Shown: positions 1 to 6,764, counted from the stretch's first letter. The stretch: DNA of 14,850 bases from Bacteroidota bacterium (GCA_023457935.1 JAEXBA010000004.1:1-14850), one strand, 5' to 3'. The notes: generated by a model from the sequence alone, not told the origin. Made by a program: numbers and translations.

Positions 1-490
1 CACGCTGCACATAAATTTCGCAGTCGAATCCGGTTCCTAAAATATTTTTTCCTAAAAATCCGGCTTTTCTGGCTTCTTCAATAGCTTCTTCCAAAATATC
101 CGGAATCCACGAGTATTCTCCACGGATGTAGATATAGGAAACATTTGCGCCTAAAGTAAAGGAAGCGATTAACATTCCCTCGATCAGAAGATGAGGAAGA
201 TGCTCCATCAGATATCTGTCCTTGAAAGTTCCCGGTTCAGATTCATCCGCATTCACGACTAAGTGTCTCGGAACTCCTTCAGGCTTAGCGAGAAAGCTCC
301 ATTTTAAACCTGTAGGAAAACCGGCGCCTCCACGCCCACGAAGTCCTGAAGCTTTTACTTCCTCCAGAATTTCTTCGGCGGTCATTTTCAGTGCTTTTTC
401 CGCAGCTTCGTAACCGCCCTGTTTGCGGTAAACATCGAAGTAACGGATTCCCTCTACGTGTGCGTCTTTAAGTAAAAGTTTTTTACTCAT
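1..490 (-). CDS. nuoF: NADH-quinone oxidoreductase subunit F, 3' end outside the window
   Basis: This is the NADH-oxidising flavoprotein subunit of complex I; it binds FMN and the N3 [4Fe-4S] cluster on the cytoplasmic arm. The first 163 codons are present, from the ATG at 490; the rest, including the cluster cysteines, lies beyond position 1. Translation of the reverse strand gives MSKKLLLKDAHVEGIRYFDV at the start. The glycine-rich nucleotide/FMN segment SGLRGRGGAGFPTGLKW follows at about residues 49-65, then NADESEPGTFKDR (about 78-90) and the RGEY motif (about 121-124), whose Glu is known in the family to help select NADH. It starts 10 bases after the nuoE stop, so it is translated from the same operon. 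No frameshift is seen. Identification is firm. Confidence 0.96.
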   Translation of the reverse strand, partial: MSKKLLLKDAHVEGIRYFDVYRKQGGYEAAEKALKMTAEEILEEVKASGLRGRGGAGFPTGLKWSFLAKPEGVPRHLVVNADESEPGTFKDRYLMEHLPHLLIEGMLIASFTLGANVSYIYIRGEYSWIPDILEEAIEEARKAGFLGKNILGTGFDCEIYVQR

Positions 491-500
491 TTTTATTCAA

Positions 501-1010
501 TTAATCGACAGTAATGGCTCCCTGACGGCAAAGTTCAAGGATTTCATCTACTTTTTCGACTGTTAGATTTTCATGATAAAATTTTCCCAGCTGCAACATT
601 GGTGCGTAACCGCAAGCGCCGAGACATTCCGCCGGTTTCAGCGTGAAAAGACCATCTGCAGTAGTTTCGCCGTCTTTAATGCTGAGTTTTGTACGGATAT
701 GATTCAGAATTTTTTCTGAACCTCTGGTCATACACGGTCCGGTTCTACAAACTTCAAGTACGTATTTTCCGACCGGCTGCATATTGAACATCGTGTAGAA
801 AGTTGCTACTTCATACACTTCAATCGGTTTAATTTTCAGAATATCAGCAACATAATCCATCACTGGAACATCAAGCCAACCTCCGAATTCTTTCTGCGCA
901 ACATGCAGAATCGGAATCAGGGCAGATTTCTGTCTGCCTTCCGGATATCTTGCGATAATTTTATTTACCTGCTCTAAAGCTTCAGGTTTGAAAGCAATGG
1001 TCTCGCTCAT
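501..1010 (-). CDS. nuoE: NADH-quinone oxidoreductase subunit E ([2Fe-2S], N1a)
   Basis: This 169-residue protein is the thioredoxin-fold subunit of the NADH dehydrogenase module of complex I, sitting beside NuoF in the cytoplasmic arm. The four ligands of the N1a [2Fe-2S] cluster are visible as C88-x4-C93 (VCRTGPC) and C129-x3-C133 (ECLGAC). The N-terminal helical part carries the family pattern ending VYEVATFYTMF at about residues 65-75. Length is normal for the family. The ATG at 1010 is the first start in frame and lies behind an A-rich leader with no clear Shine-Dalgarno. It sits between nuoD (63-base spacer containing 7-base repeats) and nuoF (10-base spacer). Confidence 0.97.
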   Translation of the reverse strand: MSETIAFKPEALEQVNKIIARYPEGRQKSALIPILHVAQKEFGGWLDVPVMDYVADILKIKPIEVYEVATFYTMFNMQPVGKYVLEVCRTGPCMTRGSEKILNHIRTKLSIKDGETTADGLFTLKPAECLGACGYAPMLQLGKFYHENLTVEKVDEILELCRQGAITVD

Positions 1011-1020
1011 TTTATTTAGA

Positions 1021-1048
1021 TTTCAGATGTCGGATTTCAGACATCAGA
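1021..1048. repeat. 7-base periodic repeat in the nuoD/nuoE spacer
   Basis: On the plus strand four consecutive heptamers can be read: TTTCAGA, TGTCGGA, TTTCAGA, CATCAGA. Equivalently this is a 14-base unit repeated twice. GATGTC (1026-1031) and GACATC (1040-1045) form a perfect 6-base inverted repeat around an 8-base loop. It fills nearly half of the 63-base spacer. Related heptad runs occur in the nuoC/nuoD and nuoB/nuoC spacers. Confidence 0.7.
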
Positions 1049-1073
1049 TTTTACTGTTTCTTTACTTAAGATC

Positions 1074-2297
1074 CTAAGCATCAAGCTCTCCAGCGATTAC
1101 ATTCATCGAACACATCGTAAGAATAGCATCGGAAATCATGGCTCCTTTAATCATTTCAGGATAAGCCTGATAATAAATGAAACAAGGTCTTCTGAAGTGA
1201 AGTCTGTAAGGGCTTCTTCCGCCATCGCTCACCAGATAAAATCCTAGTTCTCCGTTTGCGCCTTCTACAGCATGATATACTTCACCAACCGGAACATCCG
1301 TTTCTCCCATTACAATTTTGAAATGGTAAATTAAAGCTTCCATTTTGTTGTAAACATCTGCTTTTTCAGGAAGGTAGAATTCCGGAACATCCGCGTGGAA
1401 AGGTCCGTCCGGTAAATTTTTATAGGCCTGTTCAATAATTTTAAGTGATTCCCAAACTTCCTGCTGACGCACCATGAAACGGTCGTAAGTATCACCGGCA
1501 GTTCCTAACGGAATCATAAAATCAAAGTCTTCGTAAGAAGAGTATGGCTGTGCAACCCGTACATCGTAGTCAACTCCTGCAGCGCGGAGGTTTGGGCCTG
1601 TAAATGAATAACTTAACGCTCTTTCGGCTGATATCGGACCGGCATGAATGGTACGGTCCATAAAGATTCTGTTTCTTTCGTTCAGGGTACAGAACTGTCC
1701 CCAGATTCTTGGGAAATTTTTCAGGAATTTCTGAAGCAGTTCGTGGAATTTCGGTGTGAAATCTCTTTCAAAACCACCGATTCTTCCCATATTGGTGGTC
1801 ATCCTTGCACCGCAGATCTGCTCGTATATTTCATAAATAGCTTCTCTTTCACGGAAGAGATAGGTAAGACCTGTAATAGCGCCGGCATCCATTGCTGTAA
1901 CTCCGTTACAAACCATGTGATCGGCGATTCTTGCAAGTTCCATCATGATGATACGCATATAGTCCACGCGCTTCGGAACTTCGCATCCGATCAGTTTTTC
2001 AACCGTCATGTGCCAACCGATATTATTGATTGGCGCAGAGCAGTAATTCATTCTGTCAGTAAGAGTAGTAATCTGTGCAAAATTTCTTCTTTCCGAAATT
2101 TTTTCAAAAGCGCGGTGAATATAACCGACAGTCTGTTCTGAATGGAGGATTCTTTCTCCGTCCATTGTAAGAACATTTTCGAAAATACCGTGCGTTGCAG
2201 GGTGAGTAGGTCCAAGGTTCAGCGTGTACAGCTGGCCGTCGATCTGCTCTTTAGCATCGTACTGGTTCAGTATATTGGATAATGCGTTGTCTTTCAT
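1074..2297 (-). CDS. nuoD: NADH-quinone oxidoreductase subunit D (quinone-site subunit)
   Basis: This is the 49-kDa-type subunit of complex I that, with NuoB, forms the quinone pocket in the cytoplasmic arm. I place the start at the ATG at 2297 (MKDNALSNILNQYD, 407 residues). The frame continues upstream to a TTG at 2348, but those 17 codons consist of the repeat-filled spacer and look non-coding. GPTHPATHG is at residues 29-37 and Y85 lies in DRMNYCS. The spacing H36 to Y85 (49 residues) matches the quinone-contacting His38/Tyr87 pair known in Thermus. Homologues commonly end in GxxDR, whereas this one ends GELDA. The leader AATCAACAATT before the ATG is identical to that of nuoB. NuoC and NuoD are separate here, not fused. 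Confidence 0.96.
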   Translation of the reverse strand: MKDNALSNILNQYDAKEQIDGQLYTLNLGPTHPATHGIFENVLTMDGERILHSEQTVGYIHRAFEKISERRNFAQITTLTDRMNYCSAPINNIGWHMTVEKLIGCEVPKRVDYMRIIMMELARIADHMVCNGVTAMDAGAITGLTYLFREREAIYEIYEQICGARMTTNMGRIGGFERDFTPKFHELLQKFLKNFPRIWGQFCTLNERNRIFMDRTIHAGPISAERALSYSFTGPNLRAAGVDYDVRVAQPYSSYEDFDFMIPLGTAGDTYDRFMVRQQEVWESLKIIEQAYKNLPDGPFHADVPEFYLPEKADVYNKMEALIYHFKIVMGETDVPVGEVYHAVEGANGELGFYLVSDGGRSPYRLHFRRPCFIYYQAYPEMIKGAMISDAILTMCSMNVIAGELDA

Positions 2298-2304
2298 AAT
2301 TGTT

Positions 2305-2372
2305 GATTTGAGGTTAGAGATTTGAAGTTTGAAATTATTGAATCTCAAATGTCAAATTTCGAATTTCAAATT
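2305..2372. repeat. Foldback of 7-base repeats filling the nuoC/nuoD spacer
   Basis: The plus strand reads as heptamers GATTTGA, GGTTAGA, GATTTGA, AGTTTGA (2305-2332), then, after a short centre, TCAAATG, TCAAATT, TCGAATT, TCAAATT (2345-2372). The second set is the inverted form of the first. Positions 2305-2336 and 2341-2372 pair at 24 of 32 positions around a 4-base loop. The element takes up 68 of the 78 bases between the nuoC stop and the nuoD start. Confidence 0.75.
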
Positions 2373-2375
2373 ATT

Positions 2376-2870
2376 CTATCGTCCGAACATTTTATCGTCC
2401 TTGTCGGTTCTGGTTCCGTCTTCCAGTCTGTATTCCTTCAGCATCGGATGGTAACCGAGATCTTCCATATTCAGAATCGGTCTCATATCCGGATGACCTT
2501 TGAATTTTATTCCGTAGAAATCATAAGTTTCACGTTCCATCCAGTTGGCACCGGCAAACAGATCCGTAAGTGTTTCGTATTCTGCAGCATCTCTTGTTGA
2601 AAATGCTTTAAGACGAATCCTTGCATTTTCTTTCATGTTGTGCATGTGGTAGATTACTCCTAGTTCTTTTTCCTTGTCTTCAGGATAATGAATTCCGCAG
2701 ATATCGGTAAGGAAGCCGAATTCAAGCGAAGAATCGCGAAGATGATGAATTACCTTTTTGATGTCTTCTTTCTTAACTTCCACGGTGAGCATTCCGTAAG
2801 GTTCTGAGCTGGCCACAACACTTTCCGGAAATTCTCTGTTTATCGCTTCTAAAACAAATTCGTTTGTCAT
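2376..2870 (-). CDS. nuoC: NADH-quinone oxidoreductase subunit C (30-kDa type)
   Basis: This 164-residue protein is a structural subunit of the complex I connecting module and packs against NuoB and NuoD near the quinone site. The family signature is clear: NWMERETYDFYGIKFKGHPD at about residues 109-128, then MRPILNMEDLGYHP and KEYRLED. It carries no cofactor ligands, as expected. Length fits a stand-alone NuoC rather than the NuoCD fusion found in Escherichia coli. The ATG at 2870 is the only good start; the 36-base spacer to nuoB contains a degenerate 7-base repeat, and the spacer to nuoD is a repeat foldback. Confidence 0.96.
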   Translation of the reverse strand: MTNEFVLEAINREFPESVVASSEPYGMLTVEVKKEDIKKVIHHLRDSSLEFGFLTDICGIHYPEDKEKELGVIYHMHNMKENARIRLKAFSTRDAAEYETLTDLFAGANWMERETYDFYGIKFKGHPDMRPILNMEDLGYHPMLKEYRLEDGTRTDKDDKMFGR

Positions 2871-2878
2871 AATGTTCG

Positions 2879-2906
2879 TTCAAAATTCAAGATATCGAAT
2901 CTGAAA
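2879..2906. repeat. Degenerate 7-base repeat in the nuoB/nuoC spacer
   Basis: Four heptamers can be read on the plus strand, TTCAAAA, TTCAAGA, TATCGAA, TCTGAAA, ending exactly at the nuoB stop codon. The period is weaker than in the other two nuo spacers, so membership in the same family is an inference from base composition, period and position. Confidence 0.45.
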
Positions 2907-3464
2907 TTATTTTATTCCGTAAGATTCCAGCAGTTTCTGGTATTCCGGCATATCTCTTCTCCTGATGCTTTCGTTCTCTACCAATGTCTGAAGCTGCATT
3001 ACGCCTTCAATAATCTGCTCCGGTCTTGGTGGACAGCCGGGCACGTAAACGTCTACAGGAATGACTTTGTCGATTCCCTGAAGAACCGAATAAGTATCGA
3101 AAATTCCGCCGCTGCAGGCGCATGCTCCGACAGAGATTACCCATCTTGGTTCTGCCATCTGCAGATAAACCTGCTGAAGAACGGGAGCCAGTTTTTTGGA
3201 AATCGTTCCGCAAACCATCATCATATCGGCATGTCTTGGAGAGAATGAGTTTCTTTCCATACCGAACCGCGATGCATCATATGTTGGGTTCAGTACTGCC
3301 ATGAATTCAATTCCACAGCATGAAGTTGCAAAGGGAAGCGGCCAAAGGGAATATTTTCTGGCCATTCCGATTACGCTGCTCAGTTTTGTAAGAAAAAAGC
3401 CTTCACCTTCATATCCTTCAGGTGCTTCGCCATCCATTCTTACTACCGGTTTTGTATCTGACAT
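2907..3464 (-). CDS. nuoB: NADH-quinone oxidoreductase subunit B (N2 cluster)
   Basis: This 185-residue subunit carries the terminal [4Fe-4S] cluster N2, which passes electrons to quinone at the NuoB/NuoD interface. The expected cysteines are present: the adjacent pair C49-C50 (ATSCCGIEF), C115 in GACACSGG and C144 in VPGCPPRPE. The Arg-rich loop SRFGMERNSFSPRHAD (about 65-80) is also typical. The ATG at 3464 is preceded by AATCAACAATT, the same 11-base leader as nuoD. It lies 36 bases downstream of nuoA in the same operon. The C-terminal tail (about residues 160-185) is charged and variable. Confidence 0.97.
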   Translation of the reverse strand: MSDTKPVVRMDGEAPEGYEGEGFFLTKLSSVIGMARKYSLWPLPFATSCCGIEFMAVLNPTYDASRFGMERNSFSPRHADMMMVCGTISKKLAPVLQQVYLQMAEPRWVISVGACACSGGIFDTYSVLQGIDKVIPVDVYVPGCPPRPEQIIEGVMQLQTLVENESIRRRDMPEYQKLLESYGIK

Positions 3465-3500
3465 AATTGTTGATTAAAGTGGTTTGTGTTGAAAGTAAGT

Positions 3501-3872
3501 TTACCTGTCCCAGTCCAGCGCGCCGCGTTTCACAACATAGAAGAAGGCCATGAAAAATACGGCCACAAATGTGAGTACGGCAAGGAATCCTTCCATTCCG
3601 AATTCCCGGAAATTTACAGCATAAGGGTAGAAGAAAACAATCTCAACATCAAAAAGCACGAACAGAACTGCAGTAAGGAAATACTTCACCGAAAACGGCG
3701 TTCTGGCATTACCTTCTGATTCTACGCCGCATTCGAAAGCTTCATTTTTACGGTTTTTTTCCTTGCTTTGTTTCGGACCTAAGAAATGGGTCCCAATAAC
3801 GGAAAGAAGCACGAAACTTAAAGCAACTCCGGCTTGTATCAGTATAGGAAGATAGTTTTCTGGTAAACTCAT
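3501..3872 (-). CDS. nuoA: NADH-quinone oxidoreductase subunit A (membrane)
   Basis: This 123-residue inner-membrane subunit of complex I has three predicted membrane helices (about residues 9-30, 63-85 and 92-114). The conserved loop between helices 1 and 2, FECGVESEGNARTPFSVKYF (about 46-65), contributes to the quinone-access region. FDVEIVFFYPYAV in helix 2 carries the conserved acidic residues. It is the first gene of the nuo operon. The ATG at 3872 follows a good flavobacterial -7 element by about 23 bases. It ends 36 bases before nuoB. Confidence 0.97.
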   Translation of the reverse strand: MSLPENYLPILIQAGVALSFVLLSVIGTHFLGPKQSKEKNRKNEAFECGVESEGNARTPFSVKYFLTAVLFVLFDVEIVFFYPYAVNFREFGMEGFLAVLTFVAVFFMAFFYVVKRGALDWDR

Positions 3873-3895
3873 TTTAACATTAAATTATCAATCTG

Positions 3896-3903
3896 CAAAT
3901 TTA
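3896..3903 (-). promoter_or_regulatory. Candidate -7 element for the nuo operon
   Basis: Read on the minus strand the bases are TAAATTTG, an exact match to the Bacteroidetes primary-sigma -7 motif TAnnTTTG. The G ends 23 bases before the nuoA ATG, giving a predicted leader of roughly 20 bases. No clear TTG-type -33 element is seen at the usual distance upstream, so the call rests on motif and position. Confidence 0.5.
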
Positions 3904-3990
3904 CTAAATTATGTGCTAAAAGTGAAATTAAAAAGTAGAAAAGCCGCTTGGCAACAAGAGGGGAAGATAATTTAGAATAATTATAAATAA

Positions 3991-4179
3991 CTATTTTTTG
4001 GATGCATTTTTCATCTTTTTCAGCGTGATGAAGGCAACATAACCCATATAAAGCACAAGAAAGCTCGCAAAAAGAATGTTGATGAGGGCATTGGTGCGTT
4101 CGTCTTCAACCCGGAAAAACTGGTTGTATGCGATGAATAGGACTATCAGCGAAATATAGATGTACAGCTGGATTTTCAT
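3991..4179 (-). CDS. Small two-helix membrane protein, function unknown
   Basis: I do not recognise this 62-residue protein. It has two hydrophobic segments, about residues 3-20 (LYIYISLIVLFIAY) and 32-53 (INILFASFLVLYMGYVAF), joined by a charged loop FRVEDERTNA and followed by a Lys-rich tail (LKKMKNASKK). By the positive-inside rule the tail should be cytoplasmic. The ATG at 4179 lies 4 bases after the stop of the GNAT-type gene, so the two are very probably co-transcribed and translationally coupled. No clear terminator follows before the nuoA promoter region (3873-3990). That region otherwise holds only the -7 element and a 3-base GCC/GGC hairpin too weak to call. Confidence 0.7.
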   Translation of the reverse strand: MKIQLYIYISLIVLFIAYNQFFRVEDERTNALINILFASFLVLYMGYVAFITLKKMKNASKK

Positions 4180-4183
4180 GGAC

Positions 4184-5302
4184 TTAAAATTCTAATGAAT
4201 AGGTTCTTCTGCGCTTATGATTCACCGGCTGGTAATCCTGCCATAAAAGCTGAATATTCCTGTTTTCTTCCAGTTCGGGATTGGTTTCGAGGTATTTTAC
4301 ACCTTTTTTACGGAACACCTCATAAATTTCCTTGAAGATAATGGAAGTTACGCCACGCCGCTGATATTCGGGATGAATGCCGATCAAATAAAAATTGGCC
4401 CGGTCGTTTTTTTTGCCGGCCTGAAGAAAATGCCACCATCCGAACGGGAACATTTTCCCTTTTGCCTTTTGCAGCGCTTGGGAATAGGAAGGCATTGTAA
4501 TGGCAAACGCTACCAGTTTTTTATTGGCGTCTTCAATGCAGATGATGTAATCTTTATCAAGAAAACCGAAGTATTTGGTTTTGTAATGCTCAATCTGTTC
4601 GTCGGTAATTGGCGTGTATGTGGAAAGACTGCGGTAGGTTTCGTCCAGAAGCTGAAACATCGGTTCCACCAACGGCAGTATTTCGCTTTTATTCTGAAAC
4701 TGAAGCACTTTCAGACCGTATTTTTCACGGATCGTTTCATTGAATTTCACTACTTTTTCGGGCAGAATTTCAGGAAACACGATTTCATATTCCACCCATT
4801 CCTTTTCTTTTTTCATCCCGAATTTTTCAAGATGATGAGGGTAGTAGTCGTAATTGTAGATACCGATCATCGTTGCCAGGCGGTCGAAACCCATTGTCAG
4901 CATCCCGGCTTTGTCCAGATTGGTGAATCCCATTGGCCCTTCAATTTTGTGAATGCCATTTTGTCCTGCGTAATCCACCGCAATCTTCAGCAGAGCGGAC
5001 GATACTTCAAAATCATCAATAAAATCAATCCATCCGAACCTCACTTTTGCATCGGTTTCTTTTTCTTTATGATTGATCATTACAGCAATTCTGCCGGCAA
5101 TTTCACCGTTTTTATAGGCGAGAAACTGTTTGGCTTCAGAGAAGAGCAGAGCGGGATTTTTTTTAGCATCCCAGAATGCCATTTCGTCATCAAAAAGCGA
5201 CGGTACAAAATGTGGAGAATCCCTGTACAGCGTATTGGTAAACTGAACAAATTCCTTTAGCTGTGTACTGTTTTTTACTTCAACGATCTGTATTTCACCC
5301 AT
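4184..5302 (-). CDS. Two-domain GNAT-fold acyltransferase, YghO / bacterial ceramide synthase-like
   Basis: This 372-residue protein appears to hold two GNAT-type halves. The N-terminal half (about 1-165) contains GEIAGRIAVMINHKEKE and then GPMGFTNLDKAGMLTMGFDR (about 122-141), IYNYDYYPHHLEKFGMKK (148-165). From memory of the family, this GP-x-N-GLL-GFD-YN-YY-LE-GF/GM pattern is typical of YghO-like proteins, which include the Caulobacter ceramide synthase. The C-terminal half carries acyl-CoA-binding motif A as FYLIGIHPEYQRRGVTSIIF (304-323), with QRRGVT in place of the usual Q/RxxGxG/A. No signal peptide or membrane helix is seen. The substrate is not shown by the sequence; acyl transfer onto a sphingoid or capnine-type amine is speculation. 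It starts its own unit, with TATCTTTG 20 bases upstream, and is followed by a small membrane protein. Confidence 0.75.
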   Translation of the reverse strand: MGEIQIVEVKNSTQLKEFVQFTNTLYRDSPHFVPSLFDDEMAFWDAKKNPALLFSEAKQFLAYKNGEIAGRIAVMINHKEKETDAKVRFGWIDFIDDFEVSSALLKIAVDYAGQNGIHKIEGPMGFTNLDKAGMLTMGFDRLATMIGIYNYDYYPHHLEKFGMKKEKEWVEYEIVFPEILPEKVVKFNETIREKYGLKVLQFQNKSEILPLVEPMFQLLDETYRSLSTYTPITDEQIEHYKTKYFGFLDKDYIICIEDANKKLVAFAITMPSYSQALQKAKGKMFPFGWWHFLQAGKKNDRANFYLIGIHPEYQRRGVTSIIFKEIYEVFRKKGVKYLETNPELEENRNIQLLWQDYQPVNHKRRRTYSLEF

Positions 5303-5322
5303 ATTCCGAAACGATAGAACTA

Positions 5323-5330
5323 CAAAGATA
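5323..5330 (-). promoter_or_regulatory. Candidate -7 element for the GNAT-type gene
   Basis: Minus-strand TATCTTTG matches TAnnTTTG exactly and ends 20 bases before the ATG at 5302. A TTG-type -33 element is not obvious. It lies in the 108-base gap shared with the divergent zinc peptidase gene. Confidence 0.5.
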
Positions 5331-5410
5331 CTTATTCAGTTGCAGAACTGATTTATTTGGCATACTTTTTCCATCAAAAAGAGCGAAACAAAAATCAAAA
5401 AAATAAACAG

Positions 5411-6097
5411 ATGGGAGGTTATTATTTAATTATTGGGGCGATTTTTATTATCAGTATGATTGTCCAGAACCGTTTAAGGTCGAAGTTTGCGCAGTATTCG
5501 CAGGTGGGTTTGCGCAACGGGCTTTCGGGCAAGGAAGTTGCGGAAAAAATGCTGGCGGACAATGGTATTCATGATGTACAGGTAATGTCGGTTCCGGGAA
5601 AACTGACCGATCATTATAATCCAGCCAACAAAACCATCAACCTTTCGGAAGAGGTTTACATGCAGAGAAATGCAGCTGCCGCCGCGGTTGCAGCGCACGA
5701 AACCGGTCACGCAGTACAGCATGCCGTTGGATATTCAATGCTGAAACTGAGATCATCAATGGTTCCTATTGTGAGCTTTTCTTCTAAGCTTCTTCAGTTT
5801 GTACTGATGGCGGGAATTGTGGTGATGGCGTCCAGCGGAAGTAAAACTCTGCTTCTTATCGGAGTTATCCTGTTTGCGGTAACCACCGCTTTTGCCTTTG
5901 TAACGCTGCCGGTTGAATATGATGCCAGCAACAGAGCGCTTAAATGGCTTAAAACGACGGGAACAGTAACAACAGAAGAATATGCCGGAGCAGAAGATTC
6001 CCTGAAATGGGCCGCAAGAACTTATGTAGTTGCAGCTCTCGGATCGCTTGCGCAACTGATATACTTTGCTTCAATGCTTTCAGGCAGGAGAGATTAG
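5411..6097 (+). CDS. Membrane zinc metallopeptidase, YugP family
   Basis: This protein belongs to the YugP-like neutral zinc metallopeptidases (DUF/peptidase family PF04298). With the start at the ATG at 5411 (MGGYYLIIGAIFIISMIVQN) it has 228 residues, the usual length. The frame runs upstream to a TTG at 5357, but the family begins with this hydrophobic helix. The first helix (about 2-19) is followed by a soluble part with the zinc motif HETGH at 96-100 (VAAHETGHAVQH). Two close helices lie at about 125-161, and VEYDASNRAL (168-177) supplies the likely third ligand, Glu169. A last helix is at about 205-222. The active site should face one side of the inner membrane; the substrate is unknown. 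It stands alone, diverging from the GNAT gene and ending at a strong terminator. Confidence 0.9.
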   Translation: MGGYYLIIGAIFIISMIVQNRLRSKFAQYSQVGLRNGLSGKEVAEKMLADNGIHDVQVMSVPGKLTDHYNPANKTINLSEEVYMQRNAAAAAVAAHETGHAVQHAVGYSMLKLRSSMVPIVSFSSKLLQFVLMAGIVVMASSGSKTLLLIGVILFAVTTAFAFVTLPVEYDASNRALKWLKTTGTVTTEEYAGAEDSLKWAARTYVVAALGSLAQLIYFASMLSGRRD

Positions 6098-6124
6098 ATC
6101 TAAAAAAAATATAGAATCCAATTG

Positions 6125-6155
6125 AAGGATGCGGTTTTTCTGCATCCTTTTTTTT
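6125..6155 (+). terminator. Intrinsic terminator of the zinc peptidase gene
   Basis: AAGGATGC (6125-6132) pairs perfectly with GCATCCTT (6142-6149) around a 9-base loop, followed by an 8-base T run (6148-6155). The last bases of the T run form part of the stop codon of the convergent YigZ gene. No T run follows on the minus strand, so it works mainly for the plus strand. Confidence 0.9.
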
Positions 6156-6759
6156 ATCCGGTGAAGTCGTAGGAAATATGCTGCATTTCTGACAACTGAC
6201 TTGTTAAGACTTCCTTTTGGGAACACTTTACCGATGCTGTAATCAAGCACTGTTCAGATGTTTCGAAATTCAGAATTTTTGTATCGAATTTGTTTAGCAG
6301 TGTAAAAATAAGATTCTGCCGGTCGAAGGGAAATGAAATGGTGACTTCTGTTTCAAGTTCCCGGATGATGAATTCGGCGCTTTCCAAAACCAGCTTTGCA
6401 CTTTCTTTATACGCTTTTACCAAACCGGAAACGCCCAGCTTTGTTCCGCCATAATAGCGTACCACAACGACCAAAATATTGGTGAGTTCATTTGCCAAAA
6501 GCTGATTGTAAATAGGTAAACCAGCGCTTCCCGAAGGTTCACCGTCATCGTTTGCGCGGTAATTTTCGCCATTCATTCCCATCCTGAATGCATAACAGTG
6601 ATGTGTGGCTTTCGGGTGTTCTGCCCTGAGGTTTTCCAAAGCAGATTTCAGTTCTTCATCAGAATTAACCGGAAAGGCAAAGCTGATGAATTTGCTTCCT
6701 TTTTCCTTGAGCAGAATATCTCTCACCGGCGACTGTATCGTTTTGAATTCGTACTGCAT
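6154..6759 (-). CDS. YigZ/IMPACT family protein
   Basis: This protein belongs to the IMPACT/YigZ (UPF0029) family. I start it at the ATG at 6759 (MQYEFKTIQSP, 201 residues). A TTG three codons earlier overlaps the ribD stop and is less likely. The N-terminal UPF0029 domain (about 1-115) shows KGSKFISFAFPV, the conserved HPKATHHCYAFRMG, DDGEPSGSAGLPIYNQL and VVVVRYYGGTKLGVSGL. A C-terminal DUF1949-like domain (about 125-195) follows. Eukaryotic IMPACT regulates the GCN2 kinase; the bacterial role is unsettled, with links to translation suggested for the family. It begins 5 bases after ribD and should be co-transcribed with it. Confidence 0.92.
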   Translation of the reverse strand: MQYEFKTIQSPVRDILLKEKGSKFISFAFPVNSDEELKSALENLRAEHPKATHHCYAFRMGMNGENYRANDDGEPSGSAGLPIYNQLLANELTNILVVVVRYYGGTKLGVSGLVKAYKESAKLVLESAEFIIRELETEVTISFPFDRQNLIFTLLNKFDTKILNFETSEQCLITASVKCSQKEVLTSQLSEMQHISYDFTG

Positions 6760-6764
6760 TATTT

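Noticed and set aside
1644..2141. Long plus-strand reading frame opposite nuoD
   Set aside because: It lies wholly antisense to a well-conserved gene and its translation has no domain-like pattern. The same applies to frames opposite the GNAT, DUF349 and aroE genes (4373-5260, 8698-9303, 9963-10718).
2298..2348. N-terminal extension of nuoD by 17 codons to a TTG
   Set aside because: The extension is translated repeat spacer (heptad foldback); NuoD proteins start close to the MKDNALSNIL methionine at 2297.
3949..3958. GCC-GCTT-GGC hairpin after the small membrane protein gene
   Set aside because: The stem is only 3 bases, so it is too weak to call a terminator despite nearby T-rich sequence on the minus strand.
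5350..5362. TTTATTTG as a plus-strand -7 element for the zinc peptidase
   Set aside because: The second base of TAnnTTTG is T instead of A and no -33 element is placed correctly upstream.
5357..5410. Longer start (TTG) for the zinc peptidase
   Set aside because: The 18 extra residues are Lys/Asn/Gln-rich from an A-rich leader; family members begin with the GGYYLII helix at 5411.
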